64,000 nt of DNA from NCBI RefSeq assembly GCF_003131185.1, contig NZ_QFFU01000015.1, positions 62,001-126,000 on the forward strand. Reading direction: 5' to 3'. The DNA is from Pseudomonas ovata. Lineage in GTDB: Bacteria > Pseudomonadota > Gammaproteobacteria > Pseudomonadales > Pseudomonadaceae. A program made the translations under genes and the position numbers. Position 1 is the first letter of the stretch, and each line of letters begins with the position of its first letter. Below the pieces are notes generated by a model. That model was not told where the DNA came from. It worked only from the letters and a program-made list of their open reading frames with translations, and made no database searches. This document shows, one piece after another, positions 52,919-62,504 of this stretch.

Positions 52919-55231
52919 TCAAGGCCTGGTCCGCCGGCTCAGGGAATCGATCAATGCCGGAAAATGCTGCAAGGGCAGCGGCAGGATGAGGTACGCCTGG
53001 CTTGGGTTGCTGGCCGAATCGCGGGTGGCAACCACCAGCACGAATGCTTCGCTGGCGGTTGGATCGGCGTGGTAAAGGCCGTTTTCATCAATCGACCCCG
53101 GCCCTTGCAGCGGCAGGCTCCAGACAGCGTTGACCGGGTTGCCGGTGGAGGCGCTGTAGGCGTACAGCTGCAATTGATCAACCGCATCGCCCGGCATCGC
53201 TTCGGGCTCGATGAAGATCAATGGCAGCTGATGGCGTACCAGTACCCAGGCCGAGCGTGCATGACCGGTGCTGGCGTTGAGCACCTGCACTTCATCGATC
53301 ACATGGTTGCGGTCGGCCAATTGCGCGCCCGCCTGATAGGCGCAGGCACCTGCAGATGCCTGGTCGGGCTCCAGGCTTCCGCTTTCGTCCGGCACCGGAT
53401 TGACCAGCGACCATGTCAGGTCACCGTCCTGCAACCCCAGGCCGCTGAACGATACGCGCTCGCCAGCGCTGCACACCTGAATCAATGGATCGATGGCCAG
53501 CGGCTGCCTGAACACGGTCAGCAAGACCGTGCTGGTGGCGCCTGAAGACGGCTCGCTGGCCGTGACCAGCACCTGGCTGGCCGGACTGGCCATGGCCTCG
53601 GCCAGCGGTGCCTGGTACAGCCCTTGCTGATCGATAGTGCCCGGATCGCCGTTGCTGCCCGCAAGCGTATCCACGCGCCAACTGAGCCCGCTGCGTGGCG
53701 GCTCGGTCTGCAACATCAGACTTTCGCCGGCAGCCACCCGGGGTTGTTGTTCGACGAACTGCCAGTCTTGCCCGGCCGTGCCCAGCGCGTTGAAGGCGGC
53801 ATGGTCATGAGGCAGCGCACGGCGCACAGGCTGCAGGGCCTGCCCGCCTGCGGTTTGAAACGTGTCGATAAAGCGCTGCGACGCCGCGATGTTCAGCGTG
53901 CGCGCAAAGCGCCCCAACAGGGCCTGCTTGACGACATAGGCCAAAAAGCCTTCGACCTTTGTCAGGACCACCGGGTCGGTATTCTCCAGCCCGGACACTC
54001 GCGACGTCTCGCCAACATGGCGCAGGGGCGCGAACAGATTGCCAAGCATGCCTGCGGACTCATCAGGCTCCTCGGACAGATAAAACTCGTACTCGATATG
54101 AACGTTGAAGGTTCCGGTGCTGCTCTGCCAGTCCTCACTGCTGCCCTCGGGCCGGTGGCGTATGGTCACCGTGCAAGGCGCCCGCAAGGTTTGTACTGCC
54201 ACGGTACGATTGAACTCGGCACGCAATCCTCCTGCGCCGTCTGCCGCCTGGAGCGTGAACGCATCGCACTCGAATTCCTGGCCGTTGTTGTGCCAGGCAC
54301 TGGCGGGCACTTGCAGGTGTCCCTGACGGGCAATCATGCGGCCCTGGTGGGACGAATCGGCAGCCTGGTACTCGAACTCGACGTCGTCGGCCAGTTGCGA
54401 CATGGCTTCGCCCAATGCCGCACGGTGCAGCAAGTGAGAAGACAAGAGAGTGGTCACGGCACAGCGCTGCTGTTCATCGTCTGGGATCAGGTAGCGGAAG
54501 TCCGAATCCTGACCGGGGTATCCACCGGCAATGCCGTGCTCCATACGCGCAAACAGCAACAGCGCGCCGTCTTGGTCTGCGTGAGGCAACGCCTGCGTTT
54601 GTCCAGGGCGCGCCTGGGTGCGCAAGCTGATCTGCCTGCAGGTCATGAAGGGGTTGTCCGCTTCGGGCAACCGGGCCACCGGCCAACTGCGCCGGGCGCT
54701 GTCCTGCCCTTGAAGCCAGGCCTTGAACACGTCACCCGCCGCGCGCTGCTCGGCAGGTGCAGGACTGAAATCCAGCACAACGTCTTCACCCTGGGCCAGG
54801 TCCAGTCCTACGCCACTGGTTTGACTGGCGAGCTGCATGTCCATGCGCAATTGCGGGCCGTTGAGCGGATCGAAGGCTGCGACACGAGTGATTTCCTTGA
54901 TACCGGCCACGTTCGCGACCCTGAAACCCACGCCACCGAGGACGGGCAGGCGCAAGGATGTATCCGAGCGGTCCAGGCCGGCTTGTGCAAAGGTGAAACA
55001 CGGCGGGCCGACCTGCACATCATGGAAGTAATGAGTCACGTGGGTTCCGGGTATCGGTACCACGGCGTCCGGCAGTCGCCAGGACTCACCCTCGCTCAGG
55101 CGTCGGGCATATTGCTGCTGCAGGCCCTGGTTCACACCGTCGCCGGACAAGGCAATGATGGCATCCCACTCATAGGTGCGGGTGCCCTCGCTCATCCAGG
55201 CCAATAGGCTCTCGATAGAGTTGTTCGTCAT
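52919..55231 (-). CDS. Large paralogue 4, possible P-47/TULIP-like protein with Ig-like segments
   Basis: A protein of 770 residues, no signal peptide. It opens SIESLLAWMSEGTRTYEWDA, then IIALSGDGVNQGLQQQYARR, the family's N-terminal pattern. GPPCFTFAQAGLDRSDTSLRL and SDFRYLIPDDEQQRCAVTTL are the shared strand and FRYLIPDD motifs. Residues 470-730 hold Ig-like segments (GTIDQQGLYQAPLAE, GSIDENGLYHADPTA). The C-terminus AYLILPLPLQHFPALIDSLS carries the PLPL tail seen in its sisters. It is preceded by a hairpin that exposes the Shine-Dalgarno sequence. Function unknown; assignment to the P-47/TULIP fold is inference from the N-terminal pattern. Confidence 0.6.
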   Translation of the reverse strand: MTNNSIESLLAWMSEGTRTYEWDAIIALSGDGVNQGLQQQYARRLSEGESWRLPDAVVPIPGTHVTHYFHDVQVGPPCFTFAQAGLDRSDTSLRLPVLGGVGFRVANVAGIKEITRVAAFDPLNGPQLRMDMQLASQTSGVGLDLAQGEDVVLDFSPAPAEQRAAGDVFKAWLQGQDSARRSWPVARLPEADNPFMTCRQISLRTQARPGQTQALPHADQDGALLLFARMEHGIAGGYPGQDSDFRYLIPDDEQQRCAVTTLLSSHLLHRAALGEAMSQLADDVEFEYQAADSSHQGRMIARQGHLQVPASAWHNNGQEFECDAFTLQAADGAGGLRAEFNRTVAVQTLRAPCTVTIRHRPEGSSEDWQSSTGTFNVHIEYEFYLSEEPDESAGMLGNLFAPLRHVGETSRVSGLENTDPVVLTKVEGFLAYVVKQALLGRFARTLNIAASQRFIDTFQTAGGQALQPVRRALPHDHAAFNALGTAGQDWQFVEQQPRVAAGESLMLQTEPPRSGLSWRVDTLAGSNGDPGTIDQQGLYQAPLAEAMASPASQVLVTASEPSSGATSTVLLTVFRQPLAIDPLIQVCSAGERVSFSGLGLQDGDLTWSLVNPVPDESGSLEPDQASAGACAYQAGAQLADRNHVIDEVQVLNASTGHARSAWVLVRHQLPLIFIEPEAMPGDAVDQLQLYAYSASTGNPVNAVWSLPLQGPGSIDENGLYHADPTASEAFVLVVATRDSASNPSQAYLILPLPLQHFPALIDSLSRRTRP

Positions 55232-55235
55232 GATA

Positions 55236-55250
55236 TTGCCTCCCTGGCAA
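55236..55250 (-). promoter_or_regulatory. Shine-Dalgarno hairpin before paralogue 4
   Basis: TTGCC and GGCAA pair around the loop AGGGA on the minus strand, four bases before the ATG at 55231. The Shine-Dalgarno GGGAGG is split between loop and stem. It has the same design as the sites at 57649, 60086 and 62505. Confidence 0.55.
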
Positions 55251-55262
55251 TGGTGGTAAGCG

Positions 55263-58200
55263 CTAGTGCCGGATCATGGCGGCCAGTTGATCCGGGAATT
55301 GCTGAAGCGGCAGAGGCAGGGTCAGATGCCCTTCGAGCACCATGCCCATCGCCTCAAGCCGAGCCTGCACCAGTACGAAACGCTGCAAGGCTGCAGGGTC
55401 GCTGGTGTAGACGCCGTCGTTGTCGATACTGCCCGGCCCGTCCAGTGCCAGGTGCCAGTCCACCCCCTCGGGAAAATAGCTGTCCAGCCGGGCTTGCAGC
55501 CGTACCTGACCGGGCGGCAAGGCGGCATCGGCCAGTAGCGCGATACTCAGGCTGGGCGGGACGAGGATCACCAGCACCCACACGACCTGACTGGCGCCGC
55601 TCAGGCTGTCGCGTACCTGGATTCGCTCGAGCACATACGCGCTGCCCGACACCTCCTGTTCGATGGCTTTATAGGTACAACGCAGACCTTGCTCATCGGG
55701 GATCAGGCTGCCGCTCTGCCCGTCGACGGGGTCGAGGATCGACCATTCAAGAGGGCCATCGTCCAGGCAGCCGGCATACAGGGTCACTTGTTCGCCTTTG
55801 GCGCACTGCTGGATCAAGGGGTTGACCGTCAGCGCTTCGCGTACCACCGTCACCAGGGCCGAATGCTGCTGGCCACTGTCAGGTTCAGTGGCCGTGACCC
55901 GTAGTCGTAGCCAACGGCTGTCGAGGGTTGGTGCCGCAGGGGCATGGTAGAGGCCGTTGGCATCGATGCTGCCCAGGTCGGTGCTGGCTGTGTTCAACCC
56001 GGCCATTGACCATTGCAATGGCTCGATGGCCGGCGTGACCTTGAAGGACTGGCTGGCACCGGCACCGAGGGTCACCTCGGCAGGCTCGACGGTAAAACCG
56101 CTGAGCCGTGCAGCGACATGGCCGAACGCAACGGTGTCGCGGGGCAGGTGATAGTCGTCGACCTCAATGGTTTTTCCTGTCACCCACTGGAGACTGTTGC
56201 TCAGAAACGCACGCACGGGCGTGCTAAACCTGAAATCACGATAAAGCATGCTGCGGATATAGGGGTCGATCAGTTGCTGCGATAACATCACCAACTGAGC
56301 CACCACATACACCACCACCAATGTCCATCCCGGATTGGCTCCAGAGTTCATTTGCTCTGCGGCATTGACGTCCTGGTGGGCAACATCCAGTGTCCAGTCG
56401 AGCGGTTTGAACACGTTTTGACCGTACTCCTCGACGTAGCCATAGACGGCTGACAGGTCAAGGATATAACGCTGGTCGATCATGTCGTCCGGCGCCACCT
56501 GCTCGCCGCCATGGGCCTTGGTGAACCTGAATGTCGTGGAGCGCATAGCCTCGGTGTGCCACTCGACTGCGATGCGCCCCTCGTCCAGCGTCCTGATGGT
56601 CAAGGGATTCTGGCCGCCCGCCGGGAATGACAGGCTGGAAGACTCCAGAGTGACCAGCAGAAACTGGCCTTCGTACACGAACGGCAGCAGCGTGTCGGTG
56701 CGGGCATCAAAGTGCAGCGCCCCGCTCCTGGCCTGTGCCTGAGTCAGCTGCCCGCTGGCATCGTACTGCCTGTCGAAGTCATCGCTGGCAATCAGCATGG
56801 CACAACTGTCGAGCAGGTAATCGGCCGGCAGGCCGCGCGTGCGTTGCTCACTGAGCAGCACGGTGGCGGAGTCGCCAGTCTCGGAGTCATCGGCAATCAG
56901 GAAGCGGTAGTCGTTGCCGGGTATCCCGCCCTCCTCGCTGCCTTGCATACGCATGAAGATCAGGATCGCGCCGTCGCCCGGGTCTGCTGCAGTCGGCTCG
57001 GCCACGCGCTGGGTACGCAGTTTGAACGACTGCGGGCTCAGGCTACCGGCGTTGGGTTCGATCATGCCCAGCAGCAGGATCCTTTGCTCGTCGGGCAACG
57101 CCTTGAACAGCGCCTGGAAAAATTCACCAACCTTGTCGGGTTCGTTCTCATCCAGGTTGAAACTGAGGCGGAAGTTGTCGCTGTGACGCAGATCAAGCAT
57201 CACCCTGCCGTCTTCACCGACCGTGCCCGGCACTTCGTCAAGGTCAAGGTCAAGAAACAGACACAGGCCTTGCAGGGGGTCGATTTCACTGATCGTAACG
57301 GCGTGCCAGGTGTCGACATGCTTGCTCATCGTCAATTGCAGCCCGCCCAGCACGGCCATGGTCAACTGTGCCTTGCTGTCGATCAGGCCGCCGTGCGCGA
57401 ACGACAGGCGCGGCCAGTCCAGCACAAAATCCTGGATGACCTGCTTGAGTCCATCAGCGTCTTGCACCTCACCCCTGATCACGGGTAGATAAGTGCCCGA
57501 GTCAAAGCGGGCGATGTATTCATGCATCAATAAACGGTTAGCCTCATGGCGAGCCATCGCCACAATGCAGTCCCAGCCCCACATGACGTCGGTTTGCGGA
57601 GTGGCCATCCACTGCAACAGGCCTTCCCTTGAGTTGCTACTCATGACGTGCCTTCCTGGCAATCGAGTCGAACCTCGGTGCCGGGTCACGGCTGCCAGTG
57701 CGCCGGAAAATCGTGACAAGGGCAACGGCACGATCAGATGCCCCTCGAAGATCATTCCGGCCCCCTCGACCCTGGCCAGCACCAGGACAAAGGGCAGTGG
57801 CCCGTCAGGATCGCAGGTGTACAGGCCTTCGGCATCGATACTGCCCGTTCCGCCCAGGGCCAGGCGCCACTGCACGCCCGAGAGCACCTGGCCATTGAGC
57901 GTCGCTTGCAGGCGTAACTGGTCCGGCGTCAGAGCTGGATCTTCGACGCAGTCAATGCTCAGGCTCGAAGTGGCCAGCAGCACCAGTACCAGCAGGTGTG
58001 CCGTGGCGCCGGTCAGGCTGTCGCGCACTTCGATCCGCTCTGGCACAAAGGTGCAACCCGGGCACTGCTGGTCGGTGGCCTGATAGATGCATGTGCGATT
58101 GCTGTCTTCGGGCAGGATCAGACGACCACTGAGCCCCTCGACCGGGTCGAGGATTGTCCATTCAAGATCGCCCTCGCCAAGGACGCCGGCCTGCAACAAG

Positions 58201-60080
58201 GTTTGCTCGCCCCGGTTGCATTCGACGACCACCGGATTGACCGTCAGACCCTGACGTACCACGGTCACCAGGGCATCACTGCGTTGCTCGCCGGCGGCCT
58301 CGGTGACGGTGACCCGCAAGCGCTGGAAGCGGCCCTGCAAGGCAGCGGCTGTCGGCGCCCGATACAACCCCTGGGCGTCGATAGTGCCGGCCTCGCCGTC
58401 AGGCGGCTGCAGCGAGGCGACGGACCACTGCAGCTCCTGGCTGGCCGGTTGGCAGCTGAATACCTGGGTGCCGCCCGCCACAAGCACAGGTTGTAACGGC
58501 TCGACTTGCGGCGCGCCGAGCTGTGCGTCGACACGACCGAAAACGCCGATATCCCGGGGCATGGCCATTACATTCGTGTGAATGGCCTGCCTGAAATCCA
58601 GCGTCATAGTGTTCTTGAACAGGCCCATCAACGAAGCTTCGCACCTGAACCCGGTCTTCAGAGCCTCGGCCAGGCAAGCTTTGATTACCGGTCCCAGCAG
58701 CCTGACAATCTGGCGGCCGACGTACCGGGTGAAGGCCTGCCAGGCCAGCGCTTCCATATCCGCACCGGCTGGCAATGGCGCCATCGGCTGCTGCCGCGCG
58801 TCGATGTCGATATGCCAGGCACGCAACTGCAACCGTGCAGGGTCATTGTCATCGGGCGCGTAAAGGGCCGAAAGATGGAAAAAATACTCTTCTTCGATCA
58901 TGGCGCCAGGCCAATCGTTACGGCTGGCCGAACTGAAACTTACAGCGCTGCCCAAGGTGCTGCTCGAACCCCATTCAATGCTGACCTGCTGGTCTTCAAG
59001 CTGCTCGATACGCAGCGGCGTGCTGCTGTTCGCGGCAAAGGCCAATGCCGGACTGGCGATGCTCGCCGTCATGCCTTCGCCCTTGAAGCTGAATCCGGGC
59101 AAGGTCCGGGTGGCGGCCTCGAATGCCAGCACCCCGGCGTTGGCCTGCATTGAACGCCATTGCCCCTGCTGCCCATACTCGACGGTGAAATCGCGACTGT
59201 CGATCAACCGGGCGCAGCGTTCGGACACGGTGCCCGGCTGACCGATCTCAACGCCCTTGAGCCGTTGATCGAACAAGAGCGTGGCTGAAAAATCCGCACC
59301 TTCGTCATCCGGGATCAGGTAGCGAAACGAAGCCCCCACGCTGCCGCCCTCCTCGTGGCCAGCCAGGCACATGAACAGCAACAGTGCACCGTCGCCATCC
59401 GCTGACGCGCTGGGTGCCAGGCTTTGGTCGCGGCGCAACTGACTGCGCAGGCGGTAAGCCTGCAACGGCAGTGGCTGGTCAGGCGACCCGTCAAGTACAC
59501 CAAGCCGTAGCACGCTCAGGTCCTCGGGCCATTGATCGATCAGTGCCTTGAAGAACTCGCCGGCCCTTTGCTGCTCGACGTCGGTCCCTTCAAGTCCCAG
59601 GCGCGGGTTGTCGCTCAGGCGCAGATCCAGGCCCAGCCAGGTTTGCCCCTGAACCTGACCCGGCAGTTGAGCCAATTGCAGATCCAGAGACAGCACCGGC
59701 CCTAGCAGTGGGTCGAACTCATCGATCCGGGTCACTCGCCAGCGGTCCACGGCTTTTTTCACATCCAGTCGTATTCCACCGATCACCGGCACGCTCAGGC
59801 GCGCCCGGCTATCGTCGACCGTGGCATTTTCGAACGACAGGCGCGGCACACCCAGCGTAATGCCATGCATCAGGTTTTTCGCGCGACTCTCGCTGACAAT
59901 GACCTCACCGCTGCACGCCGGCCATGGGTTGTCGCTGTCGAGCCTGGCCTGCGCATCACCGGCCAGCAGCAGGTTGACCTTACTGCGGGCGAGCGCCGCG
60001 ATGGCGTCCCAGCCCCACATCACATTGCTTTCGGGCCCGGCCATCCAGTCCAGCAGGCTTTGGAGTGTATTGGTTGGCAT
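55263..60080 (-). CDS. Fused double paralogue (copies 2 and 3), possible P-47/TULIP-like
   Basis: A single frame of 1605 residues made of two complete family members. Copy 2 is residues 1-801: SLLDWMAGPESNVMWGWDAI...ARSKVNLLLAG, then FRYLIPDDEGADFSATLLF, Ig-like GTIDAQGLYRAPTAA and the tail VPLPLSRFSGALAAVTRH. Eleven residues (802-812) are translated intergenic DNA. Copy 3 is 813-1605, with its own ATG at 57644: GLLQWMATPQTDVMWGWDCI...YRFLIADDSETGDSATVLL, GSIDANGLYHAPAAP and tail LPLPLQQFPDQLAAMIRH. Copy 3 keeps a ribosome-binding site, so it can also be made alone. Codon 802 is CGA, one transition from TGA. No signal peptide. Function unknown. Confidence 0.6.
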   Translation of the reverse strand: MPTNTLQSLLDWMAGPESNVMWGWDAIAALARSKVNLLLAGDAQARLDSDNPWPACSGEVIVSESRAKNLMHGITLGVPRLSFENATVDDSRARLSVPVIGGIRLDVKKAVDRWRVTRIDEFDPLLGPVLSLDLQLAQLPGQVQGQTWLGLDLRLSDNPRLGLEGTDVEQQRAGEFFKALIDQWPEDLSVLRLGVLDGSPDQPLPLQAYRLRSQLRRDQSLAPSASADGDGALLLFMCLAGHEEGGSVGASFRYLIPDDEGADFSATLLFDQRLKGVEIGQPGTVSERCARLIDSRDFTVEYGQQGQWRSMQANAGVLAFEAATRTLPGFSFKGEGMTASIASPALAFAANSSTPLRIEQLEDQQVSIEWGSSSTLGSAVSFSSASRNDWPGAMIEEEYFFHLSALYAPDDNDPARLQLRAWHIDIDARQQPMAPLPAGADMEALAWQAFTRYVGRQIVRLLGPVIKACLAEALKTGFRCEASLMGLFKNTMTLDFRQAIHTNVMAMPRDIGVFGRVDAQLGAPQVEPLQPVLVAGGTQVFSCQPASQELQWSVASLQPPDGEAGTIDAQGLYRAPTAAALQGRFQRLRVTVTEAAGEQRSDALVTVVRQGLTVNPVVVECNRGEQTLLQAGVLGEGDLEWTILDPVEGLSGRLILPEDSNRTCIYQATDQQCPGCTFVPERIEVRDSLTGATAHLLVLVLLATSSLSIDCVEDPALTPDQLRLQATLNGQVLSGVQWRLALGGTGSIDAEGLYTCDPDGPLPFVLVLARVEGAGMIFEGHLIVPLPLSRFSGALAAVTRHRGSTRLPGRHVMSSNSREGLLQWMATPQTDVMWGWDCIVAMARHEANRLLMHEYIARFDSGTYLPVIRGEVQDADGLKQVIQDFVLDWPRLSFAHGGLIDSKAQLTMAVLGGLQLTMSKHVDTWHAVTISEIDPLQGLCLFLDLDLDEVPGTVGEDGRVMLDLRHSDNFRLSFNLDENEPDKVGEFFQALFKALPDEQRILLLGMIEPNAGSLSPQSFKLRTQRVAEPTAADPGDGAILIFMRMQGSEEGGIPGNDYRFLIADDSETGDSATVLLSEQRTRGLPADYLLDSCAMLIASDDFDRQYDASGQLTQAQARSGALHFDARTDTLLPFVYEGQFLLVTLESSSLSFPAGGQNPLTIRTLDEGRIAVEWHTEAMRSTTFRFTKAHGGEQVAPDDMIDQRYILDLSAVYGYVEEYGQNVFKPLDWTLDVAHQDVNAAEQMNSGANPGWTLVVVYVVAQLVMLSQQLIDPYIRSMLYRDFRFSTPVRAFLSNSLQWVTGKTIEVDDYHLPRDTVAFGHVAARLSGFTVEPAEVTLGAGASQSFKVTPAIEPLQWSMAGLNTASTDLGSIDANGLYHAPAAPTLDSRWLRLRVTATEPDSGQQHSALVTVVREALTVNPLIQQCAKGEQVTLYAGCLDDGPLEWSILDPVDGQSGSLIPDEQGLRCTYKAIEQEVSGSAYVLERIQVRDSLSGASQVVWVLVILVPPSLSIALLADAALPPGQVRLQARLDSYFPEGVDWHLALDGPGSIDNDGVYTSDPAALQRFVLVQARLEAMGMVLEGHLTLPLPLQQFPDQLAAMIRH
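57649..57661 (-). promoter_or_regulatory. Retained Shine-Dalgarno hairpin inside the fused gene
   Basis: TGCC and GGCA flank the loop AGGAA on the minus strand, and the ATG of copy 3 (57644) follows four bases after the stem. The arrangement is the same as between the separate genes, although here it lies within an open reading frame. Confidence 0.5.
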
Positions 60081-60085
60081 TTGCT

Positions 60086-60098
60086 TGCCTCCTTGGCA
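60086..60098 (-). promoter_or_regulatory. Shine-Dalgarno hairpin before the fused paralogue
   Basis: TGCC and GGCA enclose AAGGA on the minus strand, five bases before the ATG at 60080. The preceding stop TGA (60099-60101) touches the stem, so the whole 18-bp intergenic space is this site plus a short spacer. Confidence 0.55.
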
Positions 60099-62504
60099 TC
60101 AGGTGCGGGCACTGTGCGGGGCGTCGTCGAGGGCGCTGGCGAATTCGCTCAGCGGCAGCGGCACGATGATGTACCCGGTGACATAGTCATCATCGGGAAT
60201 GGGCGCCTTGGCAGACATCAAGGCAAAGCGGGCGGTGCCCGGTTCGCTCACGCGGTACACTCCCTGGGCATCCACGGCGCCCGGCCCCAGCCACAGCTGC
60301 CATTCAACCGGGCCGACGAGTTCCTGATCGGTCAGTGCCGTCAGTTGTGCGGTCTGTTCATCGACAACCTGCGCCGTGATTGACAGGGTTACCAGCCACA
60401 TCAATACCAGGACATGCGCCGAACGCGCCTGCCCGGTAACGGTGTCGCGCACCTCGATTTCATCCAGCACGAACAGTTTGCCGCGAACCTTTTTATCGAC
60501 GGCGCAATAGGTGTGATCGCCGCCTGGCAGTTCGCTCGGAACCACAGTGCCACTTTCGCCGGCCACCGGACTCTTGATCGACCACTGCAGGCTGCCCTCA
60601 CCCAGCCGCCCGGCCTGTAACTCGACCCGGTCACCCACGCTGCACTCCTGATACAGCGGGTTGATTGTCAGGGCGTTGGTTACCACGGTGACCAACGCCG
60701 AGCTGCGCTTGCCGCTGGCCTCTTCGCTGGCGGTCACCCGTACACGCTGGAAATGACCGCCTATAGCGTCTGCCGCGGGGGCGCGATAAAGGCCCTGAGG
60801 GCTGATACTGCCGGCAGACCGCTGAGGACCGGCCAGTTCGTGGACTGACCATTCGATACCCTGGCTGGCACCGGTCACCTGGAACTGCTGGGTGCCGCCG
60901 GCCGGCATCAGCACCTGCGACGGGCTGACGACCAGGGTGGTGGTGAGCGGATTGATGCGCCCGAACACACCGGTATCTTTGGGTCTGCGCAGCTTGAGTG
61001 ACTCGATGGCATGGCCGAAATTGAGCTTGACGCAGTCCTTGATCATTGCCCCTATGGGAATATTGATACCGAACGCTTGAAGTGCGTCTTTCAGCTTGGG
61101 CTCTACCTTGTGCCTGACGACCTTCTCGACTTCAAGCAGCACCTTCCATATGAACAGCAACCACTCGGCCCCCTCGGAAGTGGCCGACGCGTTGGACTCC
61201 AACTGTGTACAGGTCAGATCAAGGTCCCAATGCACCTCCTTGAAGCTCAGATCATTGTCGCTTTCGACAAATTCATAGCGTGCCGAGAGCGAAAGGTCAT
61301 ACCGGTATTTATAGACTTTTGTGGGCAGGTCAGGCGGGTTGTTACCGGTAACGTCGAAAGTCAGTACGTAGCCCACCTCAGCCGAGGTTTCCCAGCTGAC
61401 ATCGAAGTGACCTTGTGCGTCGGCCTGCATGGACAAGGGACGCGCGCTGTTTGCCAGCAACCGGATACCGGAGCAATAGATATGGGTCGTGACCATGAAG
61501 CTCATGAATGGCATCGGGCTCAAGGTAGAGCCCGATTCAGGAACATAAAGCTCACCGTCCTGGGCGACGGCCGAGCGAATGATGCCGTCACTGTCATAGT
61601 GACGCGTGAAGGTGTGGCTGCCTGTGAGCAGGCTCTGAACAGCCTCGAACAACGTGTTCTCCGCACCGATCAGTGGCCTTAACCACCGGCGGGACAACAC
61701 CACGGTGGCCGAAAAATCCTGATCGGCATCATTGGGAATCAGGTAACGAAACGAGGCGCCCACCTGGTCGCCCTCATCGCTGCCTTGCATGCGCACGAAC
61801 ACCAGAAGCGCGCCGTCCAGATCTTGCGCCGAACGCGCATCGGCCGCCGGCTCGCCGGCGCTCTGGGTGCGCAGAGTGAAGCTTTGCGGCCTGAACCCCT
61901 GCGCGCCACCGGGCTCGATGCTGCCCAGCACGAACACCCGTTGCTGTGGTGACAGTTCATTGAACAGGTCCTTGAAGACGTCACCGCTCAAGCGCTGTTC
62001 ATATTCATCCCCGGAGAGGGTCAACCGAAAGTTGTCACTGTGTTGCAAATCCAGGCGCACACGGTTGTCTTCGCCCACGGTGCCGGGCACTTCTTCAAGG
62101 TTGAGCTCCAGCGTCAGCCAGGGGCCTTGCAGCGGATCGGCTTCGCTGATGCTTGTCACATGCCAGAGGTCGAGGTTTTTTCTCAGACCGATCTGCACCC
62201 CGCCCAGCACTGCCATTGCCAATTGCGCTCTGGCGTCGTCAAGGTCGGCATGGGTGAAGGACAGGCGCGGCGCATCGAGCTGGTAGTCGTGAATCACCTG
62301 CTTGAAACCTGAATCCTCTGCAACCACCTCGGCGGTAATCGCCGGCAGGTAGCTGTCGGCGTCGTACCGGGCCAGGTACTCCTGCATCAGGATCTGGTTG
62401 GTCTTGTTGCGCGCCATGACGGCAATCATGTTCCAGCCCCACATCACATTGGTGTCAGGGTCGCGCATCCACTGCAGCAGGCTTTCGAGGGTATGAGTGG
62501 CCAT
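60099..62504 (-). CDS. Large paralogue 1, possible P-47/TULIP-like protein with Ig-like segments
   Basis: A protein of 801 residues, no signal peptide. It opens TLESLLQWMRDPDTNVMWGW, then NMIAVMARNKTNQILMQEYL. DAPRLSFTHADLDDARAQLAM, SDNFRLTLSGDEYEQRLSGD and SFRYLIPNDADQDFSATVVL are the core family motifs. Residues 560-780 form Ig-like segments (SAGSISPQGLYRAPAADAIG; LTINPLYQECSVGDRVELQA). The tail is IVPLPLSEFASALDD. GWD/GWN followed by a VN/TN and a long beta-rich region with pairs of amphipathic strands recalls Clostridium P-47 (TULIP fold); Pfam's P-47 family, as I recall it, already includes P. putida members. No function is established. Confidence 0.6.
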   Translation of the reverse strand: MATHTLESLLQWMRDPDTNVMWGWNMIAVMARNKTNQILMQEYLARYDADSYLPAITAEVVAEDSGFKQVIHDYQLDAPRLSFTHADLDDARAQLAMAVLGGVQIGLRKNLDLWHVTSISEADPLQGPWLTLELNLEEVPGTVGEDNRVRLDLQHSDNFRLTLSGDEYEQRLSGDVFKDLFNELSPQQRVFVLGSIEPGGAQGFRPQSFTLRTQSAGEPAADARSAQDLDGALLVFVRMQGSDEGDQVGASFRYLIPNDADQDFSATVVLSRRWLRPLIGAENTLFEAVQSLLTGSHTFTRHYDSDGIIRSAVAQDGELYVPESGSTLSPMPFMSFMVTTHIYCSGIRLLANSARPLSMQADAQGHFDVSWETSAEVGYVLTFDVTGNNPPDLPTKVYKYRYDLSLSARYEFVESDNDLSFKEVHWDLDLTCTQLESNASATSEGAEWLLFIWKVLLEVEKVVRHKVEPKLKDALQAFGINIPIGAMIKDCVKLNFGHAIESLKLRRPKDTGVFGRINPLTTTLVVSPSQVLMPAGGTQQFQVTGASQGIEWSVHELAGPQRSAGSISPQGLYRAPAADAIGGHFQRVRVTASEEASGKRSSALVTVVTNALTINPLYQECSVGDRVELQAGRLGEGSLQWSIKSPVAGESGTVVPSELPGGDHTYCAVDKKVRGKLFVLDEIEVRDTVTGQARSAHVLVLMWLVTLSITAQVVDEQTAQLTALTDQELVGPVEWQLWLGPGAVDAQGVYRVSEPGTARFALMSAKAPIPDDDYVTGYIIVPLPLSEFASALDDAPHSART

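Noticed and set aside
53624..55207. 527-codon plus-strand frame inside the large paralogue region
   Set aside because: It is antisense to a paralogue with conserved family motifs and shows no recognisable domain.
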